Positions 18,801 through 25,909 of a DNA stretch of 64,000 nucleotides are shown here, in pieces. Within the stretch, counting starts at the first letter, position 1. Every line of letters starts with the position of its first letter. This DNA is from Planctomycetota bacterium. Lineage in GTDB: Bacteria > Planctomycetota > UBA1135 > GCA-002686595. The position numbers and the translations under genes are program-made. The notes below the pieces were generated by a model. That model ran no database searches, was not told where the DNA came from, and saw only the letters and a program-made list of their open reading frames with translations. The DNA is taken from positions 51,020 through 115,019 of the forward strand of contig JACKHS010000012.1 of assembly GCA_020638875.1 (NCBI GenBank), read 5' to 3'.

Positions 18801-19609
18801 ACACGCCCACCGGTGTCGGCACGCACGTCTGCACGCTGACGATCCAGACGAACGATCCGCTGCGCCCGCAGCTCATCGTCAACCTCGTCGGCACCACCAA
18901 GCCGGTGTCGGTCGACGTGCCGGCCGAGGTGGGCTTCCCGCCCACGGTGATCCAGTCGGTGAGCGACTGCCGCTCCTACATGCCGTACCCGATCACCAAC
19001 AACGGCGACTGCCCGGTGACGATCACCGAGGTCAACCTGGTGCAGACCGGCACGGACTACTCGTTCGTGAACCTGCCCGGGCTGCCGGTCACGCTGCTGC
19101 CCGGCGAGACGCTCGGCGACGGCCAGCTCCAGATCTGCTTCGCGCCGACCTTCGTGTTCCGCCACATCGCGGCCGAGGCGGAGGTGAAGTGGATCTCGAA
19201 CGATCCGCTGATGGGCGACGAGGACACCTTCACCACCAAGCTCTGCGGTGAGGGCGTTCGCACCGGCCTGCGCATCCTCGTGAAGGAGAACGGAGTGCCC
19301 GTGGCGCAGGTCCACAAGATCGACCTGTTCTACGTGGTCAACCCGGGCACCGCCCAGGAGTCGCTCGGCACCGTCACCGCCCAGCGCTTCGTGAACCTGG
19401 TCGACGTCCCGGAGCACGCGCCGTGCCCGGCCTTCCAGTTCCACCGCGAGTGGGGCGGGGAGACCGACCCGACCGGGCTGACCCCCGGCACCTACCGCGT
19501 CTGGGTCCGCATCCAGGGCTCCGACGGCCTCGAGCACTCCATCGCGGTGGACTTCGTGCTCGGGCTCTGCGACTTCGAGGGTGACTACGTGATCGACTTC
19601 AATATCTGA
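15872..19609 (+). CDS. Secreted subtilase (S8) with ASPM/SPD-2/Hydin-type repeats, copy 2
   Basis: This 1245-residue paralog of the preceding gene has the same order of parts: signal peptide (to about residue 31, VAGTAAAQ), N-terminal region, S8 domain with D261 (GIWDGGD), H287 (NDHSTHVAGT) and S487 (GGTSMSTP), a beta-rich domain and choice-of-anchor D-type repeats. The start ATG follows the SD CAGGAGGAG. The two copies differ moderately in their N-terminal parts but are nearly identical at DNA level in part of the C-terminal third, which points to recent gene conversion. It is likely exported and acts on extracellular protein; substrate unknown. Two hairpins with T-runs follow. Confidence 0.88.
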   Translation: MRSHTQRLGRAGALVAGVLSLYLVAGTAAAQTESYFDPEAKALQRASVDAITRDYLVDVGPRLIAPSRDTDVDMSRGSADVYVQFERALSAHERKAYQLEGVVFERAMRGHTYRALVPRQAMRRLTLDPLFRGIEPVLTVDRLSFGLWADEVDARHADGSVDAFARFHPSVSLERAHALLDRWGVRYDHDADFLFGKRVAVNVTHGQALVLAEDPSIVRVFELPPPPKEDNVVAAALSNIDDVQAAPYNLDGAGEIVGIWDGGDVRPDHEQLTGRVFLHDGAGNNDHSTHVAGTMIGDGTGNPAALGMAPGVAELHSYDFNGDPTTEMLGAWFSFAIQYANHSWGSVLGWDQGSDTGNAGEFGNYNSTAEDWDDLVQVTQLLVQKSAGNDGNDCDAGGTNCDGVAGADGYRYDTIGTQGNAKNIITVGAVNGTPVLTGFSSCGPTDDKRIKPDIVAKGDSLISAWAQGVTLNSCGLGTDYCAIGGTSMSTPTTTGGIVLITDQYRDIYSQANPRPDVIKALVVNTARDQGRFGPDYAYGHGLLDVQAAVDVVQVGPSRILTDELETGFTKSYLMLVRDGQPQLRVTAAWTDEPGVADSSDPDLVNNLDFKLIAPNGAVFWPFSGPTGLPTDPATATAANTVDNVEAFIVNNPQTGVWTIQGKGQSVPFGPQAFALVCNSPLWLDTIPDIEVVNEITFDHACTNQGDVPQEKTLSIFNLGGGNLHINDVQLTAGSPQFELLDRPSPPFVLVPGAHIELIVKFTPTLAGIHTGTIEISSNDPDEGLRTVELSGLAAVPLMTVTLEGKGEFGDIQLGHRENRELQVVNHGLCNLVLIDLQQLSGSSEFSVGGIPGHPGFPITLFPGEHIMIPFEYAPTDFGPDFAQMQLSTNDTKKPVLIFPLHGECSPPILTTSGDFHFGEVCPDEQPERTMQICNTGWSDLEVTDASIEFGCTDFEIVGNPFPATVSHDFCMPLTVRYTPTGVGTHVCTLTIQTNDPLRPQLIVNLVGTTKPVSVDVPAEVGFPPTVIQSVSDCRSYMPYPITNNGDCPVTITEVNLVQTGTDYSFVNLPGLPVTLLPGETLGDGQLQICFAPTFVFRHIAAEAEVKWISNDPLMGDEDTFTTKLCGEGVRTGLRILVKENGVPVAQVHKIDLFYVVNPGTAQESLGTVTAQRFVNLVDVPEHAPCPAFQFHREWGGETDPTGLTPGTYRVWVRIQGSDGLEHSIAVDFVLGLCDFEGDYVIDFNI

Positions 19610-19650
19610 ACCGGGTCCGGCGGCCCTCCGCCGACCGACCCCACCCTCGG

Positions 19651-19687
19651 CCGGGGGCGTCGCCACGTGCGGCGCCCCCGGTTTGTT
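19651..19687 (+). terminator. Intrinsic terminator 1 after subtilase copy 2
   Basis: A 13-bp stem (19651-19663 with 19669-19681) with one G-U pair, a 5-nt loop and TTTGTT. Confidence 0.88.
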
Positions 19688-19867
19688 CCATGAAGGTCCT
19701 GTTTTTTCTGGTTTCCGGGGTACCGCGAACGGCGAGGTGGATCGAAGCTGTTGCTGCCGGGGACTCACGTCGCCGGCACAACGTCTCTTTCGATGGAAGG
19801 GCGGCCCTCGGGCCGGCCCAGCGGCGTCGAGCTCACTCTCCCCCCCACTCCCCCCCGGGCTCGACGT

Positions 19868-19907
19868 GCGAGACCCCGCGGCACCCGGCCGCGGGGTCTC
19901 GCGTTTT
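19868..19907 (+). terminator. Intrinsic terminator 2 after subtilase copy 2
   Basis: A perfect 14-bp stem (19868-19881 with 19889-19902), a 7-nt loop and GTTTT. It is oriented for plus-strand transcription, 180 bp after terminator 1. Confidence 0.85.
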
Positions 19908-19922
19908 CCGGGCCCCTCGCGG

Positions 19923-19986
19923 CCCCCCCCGCGGCCCCCCGCGGCCCCCCAGGCCCCCCAGGCCCCCCAGGCCCCCCAGGCCCCCC
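19923..19986. repeat. C-tract tandem repeat (G-quadruplex-prone on minus strand)
   Basis: Seven runs of 6-8 C occur in 64 bp; the last four are spaced exactly 9 bp apart (unit CCCCCCAGG). On the minus strand this gives G6 runs beginning 20 nt after the stop of the sigma-fusion gene, so the mRNA 3' end could form stacked quadruplexes. Confidence 0.75.
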
Positions 19987-20005
19987 GGCGGCCGCCGCGC
20001 GCCCG

Positions 20006-23000
20006 TCAGGGCACGGTCAGCAGCACCTCGGCCCCGGCCCCGCCCGTCTGGCGCGTCTCGACCAGCCGCGGCGGCTGCCCGGGCTCGGCCGCGAAGACGC
20101 GGAAGGTGCGCCGGGCGCAGACCGGCCGGAGCAGCTCGAAGCGCCCCTCCGCGTCGGTCTGGCTCAGGCCCTGGTCCTGGCCGAGCAGGAACTCCCCCCC
20201 CGCCACGGGCGTCACGCACTCCACGGACACGGTCGCCTCGGCCAGCGGGGTGCCGTCGGCGCGCCGGACGGAGCCGTACACCCGCTCGGTCGCGAGCGCG
20301 CGCGAGCGCGTCAGGGCCAGCTCGAGCCAGCCGGCCTCCCCGGGCGCGGCCCGCGGCCGGAAGCGCAGCCCGGCGTAGTCCGAGTCGAACTCGTACCAGC
20401 GGTTGCGCTCGGGGTTCTGGTGGAAGCTGAGCAGGTGCGAGCAGTCCGCGAGCCCGGTCAGCTCGAAGCGACCGGCCTCGTCGGTCACGACCGAGGCGAT
20501 GACGTCGGGCTGGTCGCCACCCGTCTCGGGATCGGCGAAGACGCGCACGCCCGCGAGCGGCGCCCCGCCGGCGTCGCTGAGGCGTCCCGCGTAGCGCTCG
20601 CCGCCCTGCGCGAGGTGCAGCTCGCAGCCGTCGGGCGCGTCCTTGGGGATCGGCACCATGTAGGTGCGACGGTCGGGGCCCGCGAACTCGAGGACCCAGT
20701 GATCGCTGGCGAGGTCGAGCGGGACGCGCCCGCTCGGCTCCACCGCGACCCAGCTCATGCCCTGGTAGCGCGCGCGCCAGGCGCTCGGGTCGCCGCCGTC
20801 GGGCGTCACGAGGCGCGCGTACCGCGGCCCGGTCGAGGCCGGCAGCGCCACGGTCACCTCGCGCTCCTCGCCGCGCGCGAGCGGCACCTCGACCATGTCG
20901 TCGAAGGTGTAGGTCGCGCCGACGACCGCCTCGGGCACGAGCACGCGGAACGTCCCCGGCGCCAGGCCCGCGAAGGCGAGCGCCCCCGCGGCGTCCGTCC
21001 CGCCGTGCTGCTGCTGGCCGTGCTCGTCGTGCAGCACGACCACGCGCCCGCCGGCCGGGCGGCCCTCGCCGTCGACGACGACGACGGTGATGCCGCCCAT
21101 GTGCTCGACGTCGACCTCGACGGGCTCGGGGTGCGGCAGGTCGATCGGCTCGTGGTACAGGCGCGCGCCGTCGCGCACGCGCAGCACGTACGCGCCCGGC
21201 GGCGCGCTCAGGGCGAAGTCGCCGTGCTCGTCCACGCGCACACCGTCGACGAGCGCGTCGTCGGTCTCGCCCCACATCAGGCGGCTGCGCGCGAGCAGTG
21301 CCGCCGTCGCCCCCTCCCCCGGGCGTCCGTCGCGCAGCACGCGCCCCGCGAGCCGCGGCGTCGCGCCGCGCCGCAGGCGCACCTCGAGCTCACCCTGGTG
21401 CACGAGGTCGACGACCTGCAGCGAAGTGCCCTCGTAGCCCTCCGCCCAGACGGTGAGCCTCATGGTCTTGTCCGAGTTGTAGCGCAGGAACACCGCTTCG
21501 CCGGGCACGGCCAGGCGACCGCCCGGTGCCTCGAAGGCGCCGCCCCACAGCACGTACCCGTTGGCGAGCTCGCGGCCGAGCAAGCGCACGCGCTCGATCG
21601 GCGCCCCGTCCGCGTCGTCGACGACGTGCAGGTACGGCTGCCGCTCCAGGTAGAGGGCGACCTCCTCCCCGACCGGGTAGCTCATGGACATCGAGAACCC
21701 CCACCCCGCGTCGAGGACGTCCACCGAGACCGTGTCGGCGGCGACCTCGACCGCGAAGCTGCCGTCGGCGGCGGTGGTGGTCGTCCAGGTGCCGAGCCCC
21801 TCGATGTCCTCGGCGGTGTGCACGACCTTGCCGTCCTCCGGCCAGACCTGCACGTCGGGCACGCGGCACGCGGAGAAGGCGAGGCGCACGGGCTCGGCCG
21901 GCGGCTCGAGCGTCGTCGCGATGTAGACGCGGCCGCGCATCACGCGCGTGCGCCAGAGGGCGAGGGTGACCTCCTCGCCCGCGGCCGGCGCGCCGCGGTA
22001 CCGCGCGCCGTAGCCCGCGAGCACGACCTCGAGCAACGCGCCGTCCTCGAACGCGGGCAGCGTGAAGCCCCCCTGCGCGTCGGTCGTGGTCTCGGCGAGC
22101 GGCGCGGCGTCCGGCGCCGGCAGGTCGAAGACCGTCAGCGCCTCGGCGCCGAAGCGCGAGGCGTCGTCGAGGCCCTCGACGCGCGGCCAGTCGCCGCCCG
22201 TGCGCCCGCGCGCGCCGCCGTTCGCCTCCTGCTCGTAGAGCGCCGGGTGCGCGCGCAGCGCGGCCGGCAGGGTGGCGCGCGTCGGCGCGAAGAGCCGCAC
22301 GCGCGCCCCGGCGAGCGGCGCGCCGTCGGCGGCGTCGAGCACGCGCCCGGTGCCGGTCTCCGCGCCCGCGCGCGCGGCGGCGTCGGCGACGAGCTCGGCG
22401 CGCTCCGGCCGGCTCCGCGCGACGGCGAGCGCTGCGTCGCGCGGCGCCTCCTGCGCACGCGGCGGCGCGACCACGGGCTCCGCCGGGCGAACCGGCGCTT
22501 CGAGGCTCGGCTGCGCGAGGTAGCGCAGGCCGAGCACGGTGAGGACCACCGCGCAGGCGGCGACGAGCAAGACCTTCTGACTCACGATCCAAGCTCCCAG
22601 GGCTGAGGTCACGGCGGTCGCGGCCGCCGTCGCGGCGGCCTCGTCCAGCACGACGTCCCGGACGGCGGCGAGCCCGCGCGGTGCTCCGAGCAGCAGCGCG
22701 AGGCCGCCGACCAGCGAGGCGGGCAGGGCACGGCGCAGGAGCTCGTGCCCGCGGTGCAACTGCACGCGCACGGTGCCCGGGCTGCGCCCGAGCGCGTGCG
22801 CGATCTCCGCCGGCGCCAGACCGTGGCGCAGGCGCAGCACCACGACCGCGCGGTAGGGCTCTTCCAGCCCGTCCACCGCCGCGGCCAGCTCCGCGGAGAG
22901 CTCGCGTCGCTCGAGCGGCGCGTCGGGCGCCTCCTCCTCCGCGCGCTGCAGGCGCTCGGGGTCGAGAGGTCGCGCCGCGCGCCGCCGCGCGTCCGCCGCC

Positions 23001-23242
23001 TTGTGAGTCAGGACGCCGATCAGCCAGGGCATCGCCGGCCGCGACCCGTCGAGCGCGCGGCCCTGCTCGAGCAGCGCGAGGAAGGTCTGCTGGACGAGGT
23101 CCTCCGCCTCGCAGGCGTCGCCCACGAGGTGCACGGCGGCGCGCAGCAGCTTGGGCGCGGTGAGGTCGAACAGCTCGCCCACCGCCTCCACGTCGCGCCG
23201 CGCGCACCAGCGCGCGAAGAGCTCGTCCGTTCGCGATCCCAT
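20006..23242 (-). CDS. ECF sigma factor fused to a transmembrane segment and CarboxypepD_reg repeats
   Basis: This 1078-residue protein has an ECF sigma factor in its first 175 residues: region 2 with CEAEDLVQQTFLALLEQ (residues 44-60) and MPWLIGVLTHKAADARRR, and region 4 with LEEPYRAVVVLRLRHGLAP (126-144) and the helix-turn-helix ALGRSPGTVRVQLHRG (150-165). A hydrophobic segment at about 217-239 (IVSQKVLLVAACAVVLTVLG) is a probable membrane span. The remaining 840 residues hold repeated beta-sandwich units of carboxypeptidase-regulatory type (GRVLDAADGAPLAGARV, TTTAADGSFAVEVAADT, VTDEAGRFELTGL). One chain would thus join an external domain to a promoter-recognition module. No anti-sigma gene is adjacent. 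Either signalling or release of the sigma part by proteolysis is possible; both are inferred. Confidence 0.88.
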   Translation of the reverse strand: MGSRTDELFARWCARRDVEAVGELFDLTAPKLLRAAVHLVGDACEAEDLVQQTFLALLEQGRALDGSRPAMPWLIGVLTHKAADARRRAARPLDPERLQRAEEEAPDAPLERRELSAELAAAVDGLEEPYRAVVVLRLRHGLAPAEIAHALGRSPGTVRVQLHRGHELLRRALPASLVGGLALLLGAPRGLAAVRDVVLDEAAATAAATAVTSALGAWIVSQKVLLVAACAVVLTVLGLRYLAQPSLEAPVRPAEPVVAPPRAQEAPRDAALAVARSRPERAELVADAAARAGAETGTGRVLDAADGAPLAGARVRLFAPTRATLPAALRAHPALYEQEANGGARGRTGGDWPRVEGLDDASRFGAEALTVFDLPAPDAAPLAETTTDAQGGFTLPAFEDGALLEVVLAGYGARYRGAPAAGEEVTLALWRTRVMRGRVYIATTLEPPAEPVRLAFSACRVPDVQVWPEDGKVVHTAEDIEGLGTWTTTTAADGSFAVEVAADTVSVDVLDAGWGFSMSMSYPVGEEVALYLERQPYLHVVDDADGAPIERVRLLGRELANGYVLWGGAFEAPGGRLAVPGEAVFLRYNSDKTMRLTVWAEGYEGTSLQVVDLVHQGELEVRLRRGATPRLAGRVLRDGRPGEGATAALLARSRLMWGETDDALVDGVRVDEHGDFALSAPPGAYVLRVRDGARLYHEPIDLPHPEPVEVDVEHMGGITVVVVDGEGRPAGGRVVVLHDEHGQQQHGGTDAAGALAFAGLAPGTFRVLVPEAVVGATYTFDDMVEVPLARGEEREVTVALPASTGPRYARLVTPDGGDPSAWRARYQGMSWVAVEPSGRVPLDLASDHWVLEFAGPDRRTYMVPIPKDAPDGCELHLAQGGERYAGRLSDAGGAPLAGVRVFADPETGGDQPDVIASVVTDEAGRFELTGLADCSHLLSFHQNPERNRWYEFDSDYAGLRFRPRAAPGEAGWLELALTRSRALATERVYGSVRRADGTPLAEATVSVECVTPVAGGEFLLGQDQGLSQTDAEGRFELLRPVCARRTFRVFAAEPGQPPRLVETRQTGGAGAEVLLTVP

Positions 23243-23309
23243 GGCGCTCCAGGCTCGCAGGGCGCCGCCGGGCGTTACGGGGATTCGCGGAAAAGCCGCC
23301 GCGCGCCGC

Positions 23310-24611
23310 TCAGCGCGCCGCCAGCGCGGCCTCGAGGTCGGCGCGCTTCACCGGTCCCGCCGCGCACACGCAGCACGCGTCGGGCATGAGGTGCGCCCGG
23401 GCGACGCGTTGCACGTCCTCGGGCGTCACGGCGGCGAAGGCGCGCGGCAGCGCCTCGAGGTTGTCGGGCGGGAGCTGGTGCACCTCGGCCGAGACGAGGT
23501 AGCTCGCGCGGCGCGACGCGCGCTCGAAGCCCATGGCGAACGAGCCGACGAGGTAGCTCTTCGCCACCTCGAGCTCGTCCGCGGGCACGAGCTCGTCCTG
23601 CAAGCGGCGCATCTCGTGCAGGAAGCCGCGCAGCGCGGTGCCGACCTTGTCCGGCGAGGTGCCGATGTACGCGGTGAACGTGCCCGGCAGCAGGCCCGCC
23701 GAGGGCGTGATGCCCGCGCTGACCGTGTAGGCGAGGCCGAGCTCGTCGCGCAGGATGCGCCCGACGCGGTTCGTGAAGCCGGGCCCCTGGCCGAGCACGT
23801 GATCGAGCACGACGAGCGTCGCGTAGTCCGGGTCGGCGCGGCGGATGCCGAGGTGGCCGAGGTAGAGGTGGGCTTGCTGGCGCTCCGCCGGCACGACGAC
23901 GACCTCGGCGCGCGGCTCGGGGAAGACCGCAGGCGTCTTCACGAGCGGGCGGCCGAGCGGCCAGCGGCGCAGGCATCGCTCGAGCTCGTCGCGCACCGCC
24001 TCGGGCGCGACGTCGCCGCACACCGCGATCACGCCGCGGCACGCGACCCAGTTGCGCGCGTGGTACGCGCGCAGGTGGCGCGGCTCGATCTTCGCGACGC
24101 TCTCGCGCGAGCCGTACGCCGGACGGCCGAGCCAGTGGTCGCCGTAGATCATCGCGCGGAAGCGGTTCGCGCCGCGGCGGCGCGGGTCGGCGGCCTCGAT
24201 CTGCAGGCGCTGCAGCAGGCGCTGCTGCTGGCGCCGCACTTGCGCCGTCGGGAAGGTCGGCGTGGTCAGCACCTCGCCGCACACCTTCAGCAGGAGCTTC
24301 CACTGGCTCGCCTCGATGCAGCCGTTGAGGCCGCTCGAGTCGCCGCTGAGCTCGCCGCCGGCGGGCTCGAGCAGCGCGGCGAGCTGCTCCTCGTCGTGGC
24401 GCTGCGTGCCCTCGGACGCCAGGCCGCCGACGAGGTACGAGGTGCCTTCGAGGCCCGGGCGATCGAGCGAGGGGCCGCCGCGCAGGTGCACGTCGACCGC
24501 GAAGACCGGCGCGCCGGGGCGCGGCGTGACCAGCAACGTCGCGCCGCAGGACAGCTCGAAGCGCGTGACCTCGAGCGTCTGGGTGGGCAGCGCCCGCGCG
24601 CGGCGGCTCAC
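23310..24611 (-). CDS. M16-family zinc peptidase-like subunit lacking HxxEH (probably non-catalytic)
   Basis: This 433-residue protein has the M16 two-domain fold (CGATLLVTPRPGAPVFAVDV, GVIAVCGDVAPEAVRDEL, LRDELGLAYTVSAGITPSAG). At the place of the inverted zinc motif it has TSYLVGGLASEGT, so the HxxEH is absent. Two-subunit M16 peptidases pair a catalytic chain with such an inactive one, and the catalytic partner is encoded immediately upstream. The most likely start is GTG at 24611, whose last bases overlap the partner's stop (GTGA). No signal peptide is visible. It probably forms a heterodimer that degrades peptides. Confidence 0.85.
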   Translation of the reverse strand: MSRRARALPTQTLEVTRFELSCGATLLVTPRPGAPVFAVDVHLRGGPSLDRPGLEGTSYLVGGLASEGTQRHDEEQLAALLEPAGGELSGDSSGLNGCIEASQWKLLLKVCGEVLTTPTFPTAQVRRQQQRLLQRLQIEAADPRRRGANRFRAMIYGDHWLGRPAYGSRESVAKIEPRHLRAYHARNWVACRGVIAVCGDVAPEAVRDELERCLRRWPLGRPLVKTPAVFPEPRAEVVVVPAERQQAHLYLGHLGIRRADPDYATLVVLDHVLGQGPGFTNRVGRILRDELGLAYTVSAGITPSAGLLPGTFTAYIGTSPDKVGTALRGFLHEMRRLQDELVPADELEVAKSYLVGSFAMGFERASRRASYLVSAEVHQLPPDNLEALPRAFAAVTPEDVQRVARAHLMPDACCVCAAGPVKRADLEAALAAR

Positions 24612-25909
24612 GGGGCGAGCTCCTCGCCCAGCGGCAGCGACCAGCCCAGCACGCGCCGCGCGGGCACGAGGTAGCGGCGCACGGTCTCGCGCAGGAGCTG
24701 CGGCGTGATCGCGGCCAGGCGCTCGCGCGAGCGCAGCGCTTCGCGCCAGTCGTGGTCCACGGCCCACTCGCCGAGGTCCTCCGCGAGGTCGGTCACCGTC
24801 TCGCTGTCGTAGGCCTCGGAGGCGTCGAGCAGCGCGCGCGCGCGCTCGAGCTCCTTGCGCGGCACGAGGTGCTTGGCGAGGCGCGCGACCTCCTCGTCGA
24901 GGGCGCGCTCGAGCTCGCGCGGCGCGACGCCGTCGGCGGCCTCCGCGTAGAGCCAGAACGCACCGCCCTCGACGCGCACGTCGTTGCTCGCCGACACGCT
25001 CGTCGCCAGGCGCTCGTCGCGCACGAGGCGCCTGTACAGGCGCGAGAGGCGCCCGCTGGTCAGCACGACCGTCGCGAGGTCGAGCGCGTAGTCCTCGTCG
25101 GTCGCGACGTGCGTCGTCGGCCACGCCATGCACAGGCGCCGCGCCTCGTCGTCCCAGTGGCGCAGGAGCCGGACCTCGGCCGTCGGCTCGCCGAGCGGCG
25201 GACGGAAGGCGTCGACCTCGGCCAGCGCCGGACCGGCGGAGAGCTCGCCGAACGCGCGGCGCACGGCGGCGAGCGCGGCGCGCGGCTGCAGGTCGCCGCA
25301 GACGACGAGCGTCGCGTTGCCCGGGTGGTAGAAGCGCGCGTGCACCGCGGCGAGGTCCGCGCGCGACATCGCGCGCAACGTGTCGGCGTAGCCGATCACC
25401 GGGCGGCCGTAGGGGTGCCGCGGGAAGAGCGCTTGCTGCACGTCGGCGGTGAGGCCGCGCCAGGGGTCGTCCTCGCCCATCGCGAGCTCCTCGAGCACGA
25501 CGGCCTTCTCGGCGTCGAACTCGACGGGGTCGAGCAGCAGCCCGGCCATGCGGTCGGCCTCGAGCGCGAGCGCCTGCTCCCAGCGATCCGACGCGAACTC
25601 GAACCAGTAGGCGGTGTGGTCGTAGCTCGTGAACGCGTTGTTGCTGCCGCCGAGCCTGGTCGTGACGAGGTCGATCTCGCCCTTGGGGTGCGCGGCGGTG
25701 CCCTTGAACATCATGTGCTCGAGGAAGTGGCACGCGCCGGCCTCGTGCTCGCGCTCGTTGCGCGCGCCGACGGCGTACAGCAGCAGCACGGCGACGACCG
25801 GCGCGTCGTGCCGCTCCGCGAGCAGCACGCGCATGCCGTTCTTCAGGTGGTGCTCGGAGATGCGGGCCCCGGCGCGCTCGGCGGTCGCGCCCTGCGTGCG
25901 CGGGCTCAA
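24608..25909 (-). CDS. M16-family zinc peptidase, catalytic subunit
   Basis: This 433-residue M16 peptidase carries the inverted zinc motif HFLEH at residues 61-65, followed by MMFKGT and a downstream VVLEELAMGEDDP with the third zinc ligand Glu. It is related to mitochondrial processing peptidase beta and PqqL-type enzymes. The best start is TTG at 25909, overlapping the stop of the pseudouridine synthase gene (TTGA); no ATG lies before the conserved domain. It has the same length as the inactive partner downstream, consistent with an ancient duplication. No export signal is seen, so a cytoplasmic peptide-degrading role is inferred. Confidence 0.88.
   Translation of the reverse strand: MSPRTQGATAERAGARISEHHLKNGMRVLLAERHDAPVVAVLLLYAVGARNEREHEAGACHFLEHMMFKGTAAHPKGEIDLVTTRLGGSNNAFTSYDHTAYWFEFASDRWEQALALEADRMAGLLLDPVEFDAEKAVVLEELAMGEDDPWRGLTADVQQALFPRHPYGRPVIGYADTLRAMSRADLAAVHARFYHPGNATLVVCGDLQPRAALAAVRRAFGELSAGPALAEVDAFRPPLGEPTAEVRLLRHWDDEARRLCMAWPTTHVATDEDYALDLATVVLTSGRLSRLYRRLVRDERLATSVSASNDVRVEGGAFWLYAEAADGVAPRELERALDEEVARLAKHLVPRKELERARALLDASEAYDSETVTDLAEDLGEWAVDHDWREALRSRERLAAITPQLLRETVRRYLVPARRVLGWSLPLGEELAP

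Larger units (their letters stand above)
19610..20005. other. 396-bp spacer with two terminators and C-tracts
   Basis: No credible protein gene is present. It holds two plus-strand intrinsic terminators (19651-19687 and 19868-19907), about 180 bp of comparatively AT-rich DNA between them, and the C-tract repeat (19923-19986) next to the end of the minus-strand sigma-fusion gene. The segment between the terminators starts with GTTTGTTCC and could be read-through tail or a short RNA; nothing in it is recognised. Confidence 0.5.

Noticed and set aside
19923..19986. Possible CRISPR-like array
   Set aside because: The repeats are 9-bp C-runs without spacers; no cas genes are present.
19690..20430. 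Short frame beginning MKVLFFLVSG between the two terminators
   Set aside because: It lacks an SD, loses protein-like composition after about 40 residues and runs antisense into the sigma-fusion gene.
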